64,000 bases of DNA from NCBI RefSeq assembly GCF_007828215.1, contig NZ_VIUE01000001.1, forward strand, positions 186,001 through 250,000, read 5' to 3'. A model generated the notes under the pieces. That model ran no database searches, was not told the origin of the DNA, and worked only from the letters and a program-made list of their open reading frames with translations. Made by a program: the position numbers and the translations under genes. This document shows positions 47,404 to 57,634 of this stretch, piece after piece. This DNA is from Pseudomonas sp. SJZ074. GTDB taxonomy: Bacteria; Pseudomonadota; Gammaproteobacteria; Pseudomonadales; Pseudomonadaceae. Numbering within the stretch: the first letter of the stretch is position 1; every line of letters starts with the position of its first letter.

Positions 47404-47480
47404 TACCCATCGTTCATCTCTTGGCATCCTCATGTTCAGCCGGGTATCCCCTGATATTGCCTAACAAGAAGATTTCCTCG

Positions 47481-50400
47481 ATGGCAGAACAAACGCCTCT
47501 TCAGATTGTGACCCCCACCATCGCCAACAGCGCATCCATTGCCACGATGGGTAGCCGGATCGGCCCAGTCGGCACACGAGGGGCGGCCTCTTTCGAATTA
47601 CCCTTGCCTCTTTCCGGCGCCCGCCACCTGACACCGGCGCTGGCGTTGCACTACAACAGCCAGAGTGGCAACGGCACCTTCGGCATCGGCATGCAGCTGT
47701 CCCTCGCCAGCATCGCCCGCCGTACCAGCGAAGGCGTCCCGCACTATGCCGATGACGACGTGATGATCGATGCCGACGGGGTCGAGCGCTGGCCTGAGTT
47801 CAACGAAGGCATGCCGGTCATTCGCACCCTGGCCGGGCCCGGCAGCCGGGCCTGTTCGGTGGTGCGCTATTACCCCAGGATCGAAAGTGCATTCGATGTG
47901 TATGAACTCTGGAGTCCCGACGATGGCCAGGCGCCGTTCTGGCGGGTCCAGGGCAGCAATGGTCATTTGTATTGCTACGGCAACAGCGAAGCGTCGCGCA
48001 TCACCGCGCCCCACACCGATCCGCAAGCGCCGATCCGCATCGCCGAATGGTTGCTGCTTGAAGAACTCGGCCCGTCCGGCGAGCACATCTTTTATGAATA
48101 CGAAGCCGACCCCGGTCCATTCGACGGGCCCCATGATTATCGCGCCCAGCGCTACCTGCGGCGGGTGTGCTACGGCAACGCCACGGCCAGTGACGACTTC
48201 TACTGCTTCGAAGAGATCGATCCGGCCAGCAGGCACTGGCATTTCCATCTGCTGTTCGACTATGGCCAACGCACCCTCGACCTTGCGCAGAAACCGGCTT
48301 GGCACGTCCCGGAAGAAGCACCGTGGCAACTGCGCAGCGACCCGATCCATACCTACCGGTACGGTTTCGAAGTCGGCACACGGCGCCTGTGCCAACAGGT
48401 CCTGATGTTCCATCACTTCCCCGCCGAAGCAGGCACCGAACCTGCGCTGGTCGCGCGGCTGTTGCTGGAATACAGCGCCACCACACTGGGCTACAACCTG
48501 CTGACCGCAGCTCATTATCAAGACTGGGACGCCGAGGGCCGGGTCGATTACCGTCCTCCCGTCGAACTGCACTACAACGATTTCGAGCTCAATCTGACAC
48601 CAGAGCCGTTCTTTGAACTGCAGACGATGCCCGCGATGGAAGACGGCAGGCACTACCACTGCGTCGACTTGTACGGCGAGGGCGTTCCGGGTTTCCTGTG
48701 CCGCTACACCCATGGCTGGTATTACCGCGAACCGGAACGCGGCGAGGCCGACGACAAAATTGCCTACGGTCCGTGGTCACGCCTGGATAACGTACCGATC
48801 GCCGCCGACAACCCGACGGTGTTGCAGGTGCTGACCGACCTGACGGGCAGGGGGCGCCTCAATTGGCTCATCGTCCAGCCCGGCATGAGCGGGTTCTACA
48901 CCCTCAACCCGGACCGCAGCTGGTCCACCTTCACGGACTTCAAGCGTTTTCCGACGGAGTTACTGCACCCGTCCGCGCAACTGGGGGACCTGAACGGTGA
49001 CGGTTTGCGCTCCCTGGCCATGATCGGCCCCAAGAGCGTGCGGTTGTATGCCAACCGCCGCGAAGCAGGGTTTGCCCCTGGGGTGGATGTGCCCCACGAA
49101 CCGGACAGCGCCCTGCCCTTGTTCAGTGACTCGCATAACGAGCTGGTGATGTTCGGCAATTTGCTGGGCAGCGACGGTACCGAGCTGTGCCGCATCCGCT
49201 GCAACGAGATCAAGTGCTGGCCGAGCCTGGGCCGTGGGCGCTTCGGCGCAGGCTTTGTCATGAGTGCCCTGCCCTTCAGCTACAGCCAGTTCGATGCCGA
49301 ACGGGTCCGCATCGCTGACCTGGACGGGTCCGGGGCGCCGGCGCTGATCTACCTGCAGAGCGAATGCTTCGAGATCTACCTCAACCGTGGCGGCAATGGA
49401 CTTGAACAGACACCCGTGCGAGTACCATGGCCCGAAGGTGTGCGGTACGACAATCTGTGCCAGGTTACCCTGGCCGATCTGCAGGGCCTGGGATGTGCCA
49501 GTCTGATCCTGAGCAAGCCGCACATGACGCCTGACATGAAACCCGGCCATTGGCGCTATGACTTCGTCGCGGCCCGCCCCTATCTGCTCAATGCCATGAA
49601 CAACAACATGGGCTGCAGCAGCTCCCTGAGCTATCGCAGCAGTGCGCAGTACTGGCTGGATGAAAAACAGCAACGCGTGGCCAGCCGGGAACCACTGACC
49701 TGTTACCTGCCCCAGGCCCTGCCGTTGGTGGCGTGGCAACGACAATTGGACGAAATCACCGGCAACTGCCTGACCCAACGCTTCACCTACTTCGAAGGCG
49801 ACTATGACAGCCATCACCGGGAGTTCCGGGGCTTCGGCCGGCTGTACCAGGTCGACAGCGAAGCGCCCGAAGGCGAGACACCAACCGGTTTCACCGCGCC
49901 GGTACTGGTCAAGACCTGGTTCCACACCGGCCGCACCGTGGATCAACCCCTCAAGGACTGTTTCGCAGGCGACACCGATGCGGTGCCGCTGGGCCCGACG
50001 CTGCTGACCCGCTTCCATGAAAGCGACGAGGCCAACGAGATCATCAGCCCCGATCCGGACACCGCACGGGAGATGGCTTATGCCTTGGGCGGCCATATGT
50101 TGCGCAGCGAAACCCATCCCGCCGAACCGACCAGCACGGCCGGACCTTACACCGTGACCCAACAGCGCTACCTGCTGCGCCATCCCCACATCCACCACAA
50201 GAGCCTGCTGGTGCTGGAACTGGAGACGATCACTTATCAATACGACGGGTTTATCGACGATCCGCAGGTCCAGCATGGCCTCAACCTGAAGTGGAACCTG
50301 TTCGGCCAGCTTATCCACGGTTTCGCCGTCCACTACGCCAGGCGCCTCACCCCACTCGACCCACCGCCCTTCGACGATGACGACGAAAACGGCTGGTGGC

Positions 50401-51926
50401 GCGACGCCCATGACGACCAGCAACAGGTGTTCCACATCGTCGAGAAGCGCGCCGAGCACCTGCACCTGATCGATGACGACAGGCAACGGCAGCGACTGAA
50501 CCTGCCATGGCGCTCCAGGGCCAACGGGTTGCAACGTCCAAAAGGTGACCTGCCGTTGGGGCTCTCCCCCCGGCAGGTCAGCTATGAAAGCTTCCTCGAA
50601 CATCAGGACTCCCCATCATGGGACGCCGCCCGGCAATTGATCGCGCTTCAGGAACAGAACTATCTGCTGGACGAGCACGACGACATAGCCTTCCCGGCAC
50701 TGCGTGGCCCACTGGAAGTGGCCGAGTTCGATAAGCATGCGTTGCAAGCCTATGATGATCTGCCTCCCCCCTTCGACATCCGCGAGCAGTTGGAAACCAT
50801 AGGCTTCGAGCCCATGAAACTGTTTCTGCCGGACGACCCGGACGAGGACGAGCGCGAAAATCTCTGGTCCAGGAAAGTCGGGTTTGCGACCTATGAACCC
50901 CTCGAAGGCTTTTTCCAACTGACAACCCTGCAGGAAACCCAAAGCCACGGGGTGACCACCGTCGAACACGACCCTTATCACTTGATGACCACTGCCGTGA
51001 CCTTGCCGGACGGCTGCACGACCCAGGTCGAGTACGATTACCACGCGTTACTGCCGCGCAAGATCGTCGATGCCAATGACAATATCCAGCAGGCATTCTA
51101 TGGCCCGGCGGGCACTCCGCTGGGCGTGACCTTCCATGGCACCGAGGGCGGCGCGCCGGCAGGCTTCGACGACATCGCCACTTACCAGCCGCCCGCGGAC
51201 CTGTCGCCGGGCCATGCCATCGATTATCCACAAGATACCCTGGGCCGGATCGCCAGTGCCGTGCGCACCGACTCACTCAGTTGGATGGGAACGCTCGATC
51301 TCGCCCTGGTACTCCCCGCACAGCGCGAGGAGTGGATCAGCGAGCGCTATCTGCTGCCCGACGGCCACATCCGCGCCTCGGCGCGCACGCGCCTGGCGCG
51401 ACTGAGCGAACGCAGTGCTGCTCAGGAACTCCTGTGGGTGCTGATACAGGGCGTGACCCGGGAACCGATCCACAGTGTCGCGCTGAACGCCGATCGTTAC
51501 CCGGACGATCCGTTGCAACAGATCCGCATCACCGTCAATGCCGTCGACGGATTCGGCCGTGCCCTGCAAAGCAAACAGCAGGTGGAAGCCGGGCAAGCCT
51601 ATGCCGTGGCCGAAGACGGCTCGCTGGTGTTGCAGGACGGGCAGCCGCTCCAGCACCTGGCCGAACGGCGCTGGCGGGTGAGCGAAAGGGTCGAGTACGA
51701 CAACAAGGGATTGGTCACCCGGGTCTACCGCCCCTATTTCGCCGATGCCTGGCGCTACATCAACGACGCTTCGCTGCGCGTGCATGGTTATCACGACCAG
51801 CAGTTCTATGATCCGGCGGGACGCCTGGTCAAGGTCATCAATGCCAAGGGGCACGAAGCCTGGCACGTCTATCACCCTTGGTACCAGTGCGACTTCGATT
51901 ACAACGATACGGATCCAGGGGACTGA
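47481..51926 (+). CDS. TcB subunit of the Tc toxin (SpvB / VCBS-MID / Rhs shell)
   Basis: A 1481-residue protein, close to TcdB length. ATG 47481 (MAEQTPLQIVTPTIANSASI) follows a weak AAGAAGA. Residues ~20-330 are SpvB-like (GTRGAASFELPLPLSGARHL, LTPALALHYNSQSGNGTFG). Residues ~450-680 have FG-GAP/VCBS units of a beta-propeller (AQLGDLNGDGLRSLAMIG, VRIADLDGSGAPALIYLQ), the domain that docks on TcA. The rest are YD/Rhs strands that form the cocoon with TcC. The last bases are 24 bp from TcC1. It should encapsulate the TcC toxin and deliver it to the TcA channel. Confidence 0.94.
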   Translation: MAEQTPLQIVTPTIANSASIATMGSRIGPVGTRGAASFELPLPLSGARHLTPALALHYNSQSGNGTFGIGMQLSLASIARRTSEGVPHYADDDVMIDADGVERWPEFNEGMPVIRTLAGPGSRACSVVRYYPRIESAFDVYELWSPDDGQAPFWRVQGSNGHLYCYGNSEASRITAPHTDPQAPIRIAEWLLLEELGPSGEHIFYEYEADPGPFDGPHDYRAQRYLRRVCYGNATASDDFYCFEEIDPASRHWHFHLLFDYGQRTLDLAQKPAWHVPEEAPWQLRSDPIHTYRYGFEVGTRRLCQQVLMFHHFPAEAGTEPALVARLLLEYSATTLGYNLLTAAHYQDWDAEGRVDYRPPVELHYNDFELNLTPEPFFELQTMPAMEDGRHYHCVDLYGEGVPGFLCRYTHGWYYREPERGEADDKIAYGPWSRLDNVPIAADNPTVLQVLTDLTGRGRLNWLIVQPGMSGFYTLNPDRSWSTFTDFKRFPTELLHPSAQLGDLNGDGLRSLAMIGPKSVRLYANRREAGFAPGVDVPHEPDSALPLFSDSHNELVMFGNLLGSDGTELCRIRCNEIKCWPSLGRGRFGAGFVMSALPFSYSQFDAERVRIADLDGSGAPALIYLQSECFEIYLNRGGNGLEQTPVRVPWPEGVRYDNLCQVTLADLQGLGCASLILSKPHMTPDMKPGHWRYDFVAARPYLLNAMNNNMGCSSSLSYRSSAQYWLDEKQQRVASREPLTCYLPQALPLVAWQRQLDEITGNCLTQRFTYFEGDYDSHHREFRGFGRLYQVDSEAPEGETPTGFTAPVLVKTWFHTGRTVDQPLKDCFAGDTDAVPLGPTLLTRFHESDEANEIISPDPDTAREMAYALGGHMLRSETHPAEPTSTAGPYTVTQQRYLLRHPHIHHKSLLVLELETITYQYDGFIDDPQVQHGLNLKWNLFGQLIHGFAVHYARRLTPLDPPPFDDDDENGWWRDAHDDQQQVFHIVEKRAEHLHLIDDDRQRQRLNLPWRSRANGLQRPKGDLPLGLSPRQVSYESFLEHQDSPSWDAARQLIALQEQNYLLDEHDDIAFPALRGPLEVAEFDKHALQAYDDLPPPFDIREQLETIGFEPMKLFLPDDPDEDERENLWSRKVGFATYEPLEGFFQLTTLQETQSHGVTTVEHDPYHLMTTAVTLPDGCTTQVEYDYHALLPRKIVDANDNIQQAFYGPAGTPLGVTFHGTEGGAPAGFDDIATYQPPADLSPGHAIDYPQDTLGRIASAVRTDSLSWMGTLDLALVLPAQREEWISERYLLPDGHIRASARTRLARLSERSAAQELLWVLIQGVTREPIHSVALNADRYPDDPLQQIRITVNAVDGFGRALQSKQQVEAGQAYAVAEDGSLVLQDGQPLQHLAERRWRVSERVEYDNKGLVTRVYRPYFADAWRYINDASLRVHGYHDQQFYDPAGRLVKVINAKGHEAWHVYHPWYQCDFDYNDTDPGD

Positions 51927-51950
51927 AATGTGTACAGGCAGGCCCACGCC

Positions 51951-54674
51951 ATGAGCACGGTACATGTGCGTACGCCGGATCTGACCGTCGTCGAGAGTCG
52001 TGGCCTGCCGGCTCGGCAGATCGTTTATTTGCGCGACCAGGTCGCGACTCCGGCCAGGGCGCTGATCTCCCGACGCCGCCACGATGCCGCCGGCCGACTC
52101 ATCGAGCAATGGGACGCGCGTCTGTTCGATAGCGCGCCCAAACCCAACCAGGCCACCCGCTATGGTATGAGCGGGCATCTTTTGCGCACCGACAGCGTCG
52201 ATGCAGGTTGGCGCCTGGTTCTACCGGGCCTGGCGAGTGAAATCCGACAACGCTGGGACGAGCGCGGCAGCCACTGGCGCACGAGGCACGATGAGCAACT
52301 GCGCCCGGTGGCTCTGGAGGAGAACGGCCAAGCCAATGTGGATACCTTCACCTATGCCGACAGTACCGCGGATGCCGGTCACAACCTGCGCGGACATTTG
52401 TTCGAACAAACCGACCCCTCGGGCAGCCTGCGCCTGGACAGCTACGGCCTGCTCGGCCGACCGCTGCGCGAAACACGCACATTCGAGGATGACAAAGCCT
52501 TTACCAGCCTCTACCTCTACGATCCGCTGGGCGCCGTCCTGGAACAGACCGACGCCGGCTTGCATCGCAAACGCTGGCGCTACGACCTGGCCGGACAGCT
52601 TGCACAGGCCCAATTGCAGCTCATGGGGCAGACCGAATGGCTACCGATCCTGGAAAATGCCTGCTACAACGCCGGTGGGCAAATCATCGAACAACGGATT
52701 GGCAATGGCACGGTCAGCCACTGGCGCTACGATCCGGCCGATGCGCGCTTGCAGCGTCAATGGACGCTGAGCAACCAGACAGCTCTGCAGGATTTCGAAT
52801 ATGCGTATGACCCGGTGGGTAACATCACCCGTATCCTTGATCAGGCTTTCACGCCCAGTCATTTCGCCAACCAGCGGGTCGATGGCCACCGCGTGTTCAG
52901 CTATGACTCGTTGTATCGCCTGCGCAGCGCCAGCGGATACGACGATCGCCCGCCCTCGGACAATCCTGGCCTCCCGCAGCCGACCGATCCCAATGACCGG
53001 CGCAACTACGTGCAAACCTACGAATATGATCACGGCGGCAATCTGGTCAAACTCCACCACGCGCGCGACGGTGCCAGCCACACCCGCCAGATGTTCATCG
53101 ACCCGCACAGCAACCGGGGCACGCGCTGGGAGCCGGGTGATCCCGCACCATCGTTCGATGCGCTGTACGACCGTCACGGCAACCTCCTGGCACTGCAACC
53201 CGGCCAGGACCTGGAATGGAACGCCCGTGATCAGTTGGCGACCGTGACACTGGTCAAGCGTGACGCCGCCCCCAACGACGAAGAGCATTACCACTACAGC
53301 CAGGGCCTGCGGGTCTATAAACGCCACGACGCCTACGCCGGCGCCACCCGTCATTTCCATGCGGTGCACTATCTGCCTGGCCTGGAAATCCGCACACGCG
53401 ACTCAGGCGAGGCGTTGCACGTCATCCAGATCGCCGCCGGGCCCGTCAGCGTACGTTGCCTGCACTGGATCACCGGCAAACCGGCCGGAATTCCCGACGA
53501 TCAGTTGCGCTACAGTCTGCAGGATCATCTGGGCTCGAGCCTGATGGAGCTTGATCAGCAGGCCCGGTTGATCAGCCACGAAGGCTATTATCCGTTCGGG
53601 GCGACGGCCTGGATGAGCGCACGCTCGACCCTGGAAGTCGGGTACAAGACCCGGCGCTATTCGGGTCGGGAAATGGACGTCAGCGGTGTGTATGCCTACA
53701 ACGAACGCTACTACGCACCATGGCTGCAGCGCTGGATCGCCGCCGATCCAGCGGGGGATGTGGATGGGTTGAACCTGTATGCGTTCCTGGGCAATAACCC
53801 ATTGTGCTATGTGGACAGCGGAACGAACCGAATCGAGTGGCAGGTCCTGAACTATTCGGATTTCATTTCAGAACTCGGGAAAGAAGCCGCAACGGCGCTG
53901 GCGCAGATCGACAACATCATCAACAAGACCAACATCGCCAAGGAAATGCTGAAAAACCTGGCAGGTGAAACCCTCGGCGCCGTGGTCGGTTTTTCGGGTG
54001 GCTACGTGGGGGCGGAGGGGCTCGGTTCCATGGTTCCATTGCTCAATGAGGTCCCTTATATGAGTGGCCTCACCGGTGGGAACATAGGCGCCGACATCGC
54101 GGACGTGACAGCCGACATCAGCCTCCCGACGGCCCGCCTGCTGCGGCCGCTCATTCCGCAGACATCGGCCATGTCGATCAAGGCGATCGATAGCCGGTTA
54201 GGGCTCGCTCGGGACGACTCCCTGGGCGCCTCGGTCCAGGAGTTCTCGAATTTTTTCCTGAATCGCGTCGTAGGCACGGTGGTACCCGGCCTCAACTTGC
54301 TGAAACTGGGCGTTCGGGCCCAGGAAGCCGAGGACATCAAGATGGGGCTGACCCCCGTCAAGATCCAGAAGATCGAAGCCATGCTCGCCGAATGGAAAAG
54401 CACCGTGCAAGAGCGTTGGAGTGCAACGGACGCCACTTTCAAGGCCCTGGGTCAATCGGTCATTTACCCAGGCGACTTGTTGCCCAACGTCAACCACATG
54501 ACCCCCCGGCAAACCCTGACACCGATCCACCATTCGGTCTTGCAGAGAAAGACCCAGCTCACGCTCGACTACATCGAACGGGCACAAACAGGCATGACTT
54601 GGTACAAAGAGATGAGTACCACGGATAATCAATTCCTGTTGAAGCGCTCCCGCACCAGGGCCGCAAGAGGATGA
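51951..54674 (+). CDS. TcC subunit 1 (Rhs cocoon with C-terminal cargo toxin)
   Basis: A 907-residue protein. Residues ~1-620 are YD repeats and the Rhs-associated core, with YSLQDHLGSS and RYYAPWLQRWIAADPAGDVD, then GLNLYAFLGNNP. The core's aspartate protease releases the C-terminus just after this motif in characterised TcCs. The remaining ~286 residues start GTNRIEWQVLNYSDFISEL and contain a glycine-rich hydrophobic stretch (ETLGAVVGFSGGYVGAEGLG) and a helical tail. I do not recognise this cargo. ATG 51951 preferred to GTG 51930. Confidence 0.9.
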   Translation: MSTVHVRTPDLTVVESRGLPARQIVYLRDQVATPARALISRRRHDAAGRLIEQWDARLFDSAPKPNQATRYGMSGHLLRTDSVDAGWRLVLPGLASEIRQRWDERGSHWRTRHDEQLRPVALEENGQANVDTFTYADSTADAGHNLRGHLFEQTDPSGSLRLDSYGLLGRPLRETRTFEDDKAFTSLYLYDPLGAVLEQTDAGLHRKRWRYDLAGQLAQAQLQLMGQTEWLPILENACYNAGGQIIEQRIGNGTVSHWRYDPADARLQRQWTLSNQTALQDFEYAYDPVGNITRILDQAFTPSHFANQRVDGHRVFSYDSLYRLRSASGYDDRPPSDNPGLPQPTDPNDRRNYVQTYEYDHGGNLVKLHHARDGASHTRQMFIDPHSNRGTRWEPGDPAPSFDALYDRHGNLLALQPGQDLEWNARDQLATVTLVKRDAAPNDEEHYHYSQGLRVYKRHDAYAGATRHFHAVHYLPGLEIRTRDSGEALHVIQIAAGPVSVRCLHWITGKPAGIPDDQLRYSLQDHLGSSLMELDQQARLISHEGYYPFGATAWMSARSTLEVGYKTRRYSGREMDVSGVYAYNERYYAPWLQRWIAADPAGDVDGLNLYAFLGNNPLCYVDSGTNRIEWQVLNYSDFISELGKEAATALAQIDNIINKTNIAKEMLKNLAGETLGAVVGFSGGYVGAEGLGSMVPLLNEVPYMSGLTGGNIGADIADVTADISLPTARLLRPLIPQTSAMSIKAIDSRLGLARDDSLGASVQEFSNFFLNRVVGTVVPGLNLLKLGVRAQEAEDIKMGLTPVKIQKIEAMLAEWKSTVQERWSATDATFKALGQSVIYPGDLLPNVNHMTPRQTLTPIHHSVLQRKTQLTLDYIERAQTGMTWYKEMSTTDNQFLLKRSRTRAARG

Positions 54675-54740
54675 CGCGATGGATCGGCTTGCCCCTGATG
54701 GCTTGGATCGAAGCGACGTCCCCTTGGAGGCCGTCGACCG

Positions 54741-57560
54741 ATGAGTTCCGTCCACTACCGTACTCCCAACGTCATCGCCATCGACACTCGCGGCTTGCCG
54801 ACGCGACAGAATGTCTATTTGCGCAGCCAAGTCGCATCCCCCGCCACCGCATTGATATCCCGCCAGCGCTACAACGTCGCCGGCCACCTGCTGGAACAAT
54901 GGGACCCACGGCTTTTCGGTCAAGCGCCCAAAGCCAACCAGGCCAGCCTGTATACCCTTACGGGCAGCTCATTACGCTCCGATAGCGTCGATGCCGGGTG
55001 GCGCCTGGTATTACCGGGCCTGGCGGGTGAAATCCGGCAATTGTGGAACGAGCGGGGCCATCATTGGCGCATCACTTATGACCCTCGATTGCGTCCGCTG
55101 CGCCTTGAGAAAGACAGCCAGGAAGAATCCGAAACCGACACCTTCATTTACGCCGACGCCACGGCCGACGCCACTCATAACCGGCGCGGAGAATTAATTG
55201 AGCAGATCGACCCATCGGGTGTAGTGCACCTGGACAGCTATGGTCTGTCGGGCGAATCCTTGCGCCAGGTACGTCGCTTTGCCGACACCACGGCCTACAC
55301 CACCGAACTGACCTACGACGCCCTTGGCACCCCCATAGGCCGCGCTGACGCCGGCGGCCACCGACAGTCTCTGCAACTGGACATCTGCGGACAGCTCAAG
55401 CGGGTGGATTTGCAACTCAAAGGACATGCTCACGCGCAACCGATTCTGCTGGACGCTCACTACAACGCCGCCGGCCAGATCGAGCGGCAAGACACAGCCA
55501 ACGGGGTGACCTCTCGCTGGACCTACGACCCGGCCGACGACCTGCTGAGCACCTTGAAGACCGGGAAACCCGATGAAGCTTTGTGCCAGAACCTCGCCTA
55601 TGCCTACGACCCCGTGGGCAACGTGCTGCGCATCGAAGACCACAGCGTCGCCACGGTGTACTGTGCCAACCAGCGCGTGGATGGGCATCGCGATTTCACC
55701 TACGACTCGCTTTACCGCTTGACCAGCGCCAGTGGCCTGGAGGGAGACCTACCGCACCTGCAGCCCGGGCTGCCACCGCCGCTCGTTCCCATCGATCCCG
55801 GTCGCCGTTTCAACTACACCCAATGTTATGACTACGACACCGGCAACAATCTGACCCGCCTGCGTCATGTGCGTACAGGCAACAATCACACCCAGACGCT
55901 CCGGATCGATCCCTACAGCAACCGCGGCGTGCGCTGGGCCGAAGGCGACCCCGAGCCGGTTTTCGACGCACTGTTCGACGCCCACGGCAACCAGTTGCAT
56001 TTGCAACGCGGTGCACAGCCGCTGGTGTGGGACGCTCGCGACCAGCTCAGTAAAGTCACGCTGCTCAAACGCGACAACGGTCTGCCGGACGATGACGAAA
56101 CCTACCTCTACAGTCAGGGTGAACGGGTCAGCAAAACCCAGACCCGCGCGGGCACCCGCCATGAGACACGCTACCTGCCAGGCCTTGAAATCCGTCTCGC
56201 CCACAACGGCGAAGAGCTGCACGTGATCACCTGTCTGCTGACCCACGGCCAGGTCCGTTGCCTGCACTGGGAAAGCGGCCAACCCAGCGCTATCGAAGCC
56301 GATCAACTGCGCTACAGCCTGGATGACCACCTGGGTTCCAGCGCCCTGGAACTGGACCGTAACGCCGCACTGATCAGCCAGGAGCACTATTATCCTTTCG
56401 GTGGCACGGCCTGGCACGCCGCCCGCTCCGAGGTGGAAGCCGGTTACAAAACGCTCCGCTATTCAGGTCAGGAGCTGGACGCCAGCGGGCTGTATTACTA
56501 CGGCGCACGCTACTACGCACCGTGGTTGCAGCGCTGGGTCAGCTCAGATCCGGCGGGAGACCTGGATGGCCTGAACCTCTATGGGTTCGTCGGCAACAAC
56601 CCGATTATCTTCACCGATTTCAGCGGACTGATGCTGGAAACACCGGCACAACGGGCTGCCAGGAAAGCCCTGGCCGCTACGCAATTGCAGCGCTGGAAGA
56701 CCCTATCCCGGCTGAACAGGGAGGTCGAAAAATTCATTTACATCATGAAACTGACCTCACGCAGGGCCAGCGAAGCGCAATCTCAATTGGCCAACCACCG
56801 CTCGGCGGCGGACCACGCCCAATCCGCCGCGGTACGTATCGGCGCTCATGTGGGTGCCCAGGTCGTCAGCTATGGCATGGGCGTGGCGGTGGGGATCGGC
56901 AGCGCCGCGTTGGGCAGTGCCGCGGGTCCCCCGGGCATCGTCATGGGTGCCGCGTTGGGGTTCGTGACCAGCAAAGCCGTGAGCGTTGGCCTGGACTACG
57001 CCCTGGAAAGGCTGAGCCTGAGCGCGGCGGTGAATTTCAAATCGCGCAAGCTGGATCCTGATCGAATCGTGAGGAGGGGCGAATACAGAACCATGGACTT
57101 GTCGTCCTACGCGCAGATAAAAGCCCGGCACCTGGTCGAAGCCATGTATGCCCCGAGCCAGAAAAACGTCTTGAAGTTGGGTAAGGAAGCGACGGTCATC
57201 GGTACCAAGGCAGCGTTGAAAGCCACCGGAAACATTGCCGCCAACGAAGTCGGCGCGGTGGTCAACGCCGTTACGGGCACCCTTGAAATCATTCATGAAA
57301 TCGGCGCGGCGGGCCAAAGCCTTTCCGAAGAAAAACTGGCCCGGGCAGAGACGCACATTACCGACATGATCAGCGTATTGAACGTGCAGATGGACTATGT
57401 CGATACCTTGTTTGACGAAGCGGGGGTTGAAGCGATCGATACCTACCGGCCATTGAGCAAGATGTTCGGCCCCTCTAACGGCATCACACGTCGAGGCCTG
57501 CGCAGGGAAATGGAGGCGACGATCAGCCGACTGAGGCAGACACAAGCAGCGCTGCGATAG
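54741..57560 (+). CDS. TcC subunit 2 (Rhs cocoon with a different cargo toxin)
   Basis: A 939-residue paralogue of TcC1 starting MSSVHYRTPNVIAIDTRGLP, with GGAGG ten bases upstream. Its first ~620 residues match TcC1 throughout and end in RYYAPWLQRWVSSDPAGDLD and GLNLYGFVGNNP. The ~315-residue C-terminus is unrelated: a coiled-coil-like start (AQRAARKALAATQLQRWKTL), then a long glycine-zipper hydrophobic region (YGMGVAVGIGSAALGSAAGP, ~residue 715) that could insert in membranes, then helices. Two exchangeable TcCs behind one TcB is a known Tc theme. The cargo function is unknown to me. Confidence 0.9.
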   Translation: MSSVHYRTPNVIAIDTRGLPTRQNVYLRSQVASPATALISRQRYNVAGHLLEQWDPRLFGQAPKANQASLYTLTGSSLRSDSVDAGWRLVLPGLAGEIRQLWNERGHHWRITYDPRLRPLRLEKDSQEESETDTFIYADATADATHNRRGELIEQIDPSGVVHLDSYGLSGESLRQVRRFADTTAYTTELTYDALGTPIGRADAGGHRQSLQLDICGQLKRVDLQLKGHAHAQPILLDAHYNAAGQIERQDTANGVTSRWTYDPADDLLSTLKTGKPDEALCQNLAYAYDPVGNVLRIEDHSVATVYCANQRVDGHRDFTYDSLYRLTSASGLEGDLPHLQPGLPPPLVPIDPGRRFNYTQCYDYDTGNNLTRLRHVRTGNNHTQTLRIDPYSNRGVRWAEGDPEPVFDALFDAHGNQLHLQRGAQPLVWDARDQLSKVTLLKRDNGLPDDDETYLYSQGERVSKTQTRAGTRHETRYLPGLEIRLAHNGEELHVITCLLTHGQVRCLHWESGQPSAIEADQLRYSLDDHLGSSALELDRNAALISQEHYYPFGGTAWHAARSEVEAGYKTLRYSGQELDASGLYYYGARYYAPWLQRWVSSDPAGDLDGLNLYGFVGNNPIIFTDFSGLMLETPAQRAARKALAATQLQRWKTLSRLNREVEKFIYIMKLTSRRASEAQSQLANHRSAADHAQSAAVRIGAHVGAQVVSYGMGVAVGIGSAALGSAAGPPGIVMGAALGFVTSKAVSVGLDYALERLSLSAAVNFKSRKLDPDRIVRRGEYRTMDLSSYAQIKARHLVEAMYAPSQKNVLKLGKEATVIGTKAALKATGNIAANEVGAVVNAVTGTLEIIHEIGAAGQSLSEEKLARAETHITDMISVLNVQMDYVDTLFDEAGVEAIDTYRPLSKMFGPSNGITRRGLRREMEATISRLRQTQAALR

Positions 57561-57634
57561 CCCGGTACGAGGTGCATTACGACACACGGGCGGCATGCTA
57601 TGGTGCCAGTCCCGTCGGCCCTTGAAGCGCTCAC

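Noticed and set aside
21242..57560. Contractile injection system (Afp/PVC-like) as an explanation for the toxin genes
   Set aside because: No sheath, tube, baseplate or AAA+ assembly genes are present; the TcA, TcB and TcC signatures explain the region.
21242..57560. Tc export helpers (holin, endolysin, spanin) inside the clusters
   Set aside because: None found on either strand; release would have to depend on genes outside the window.
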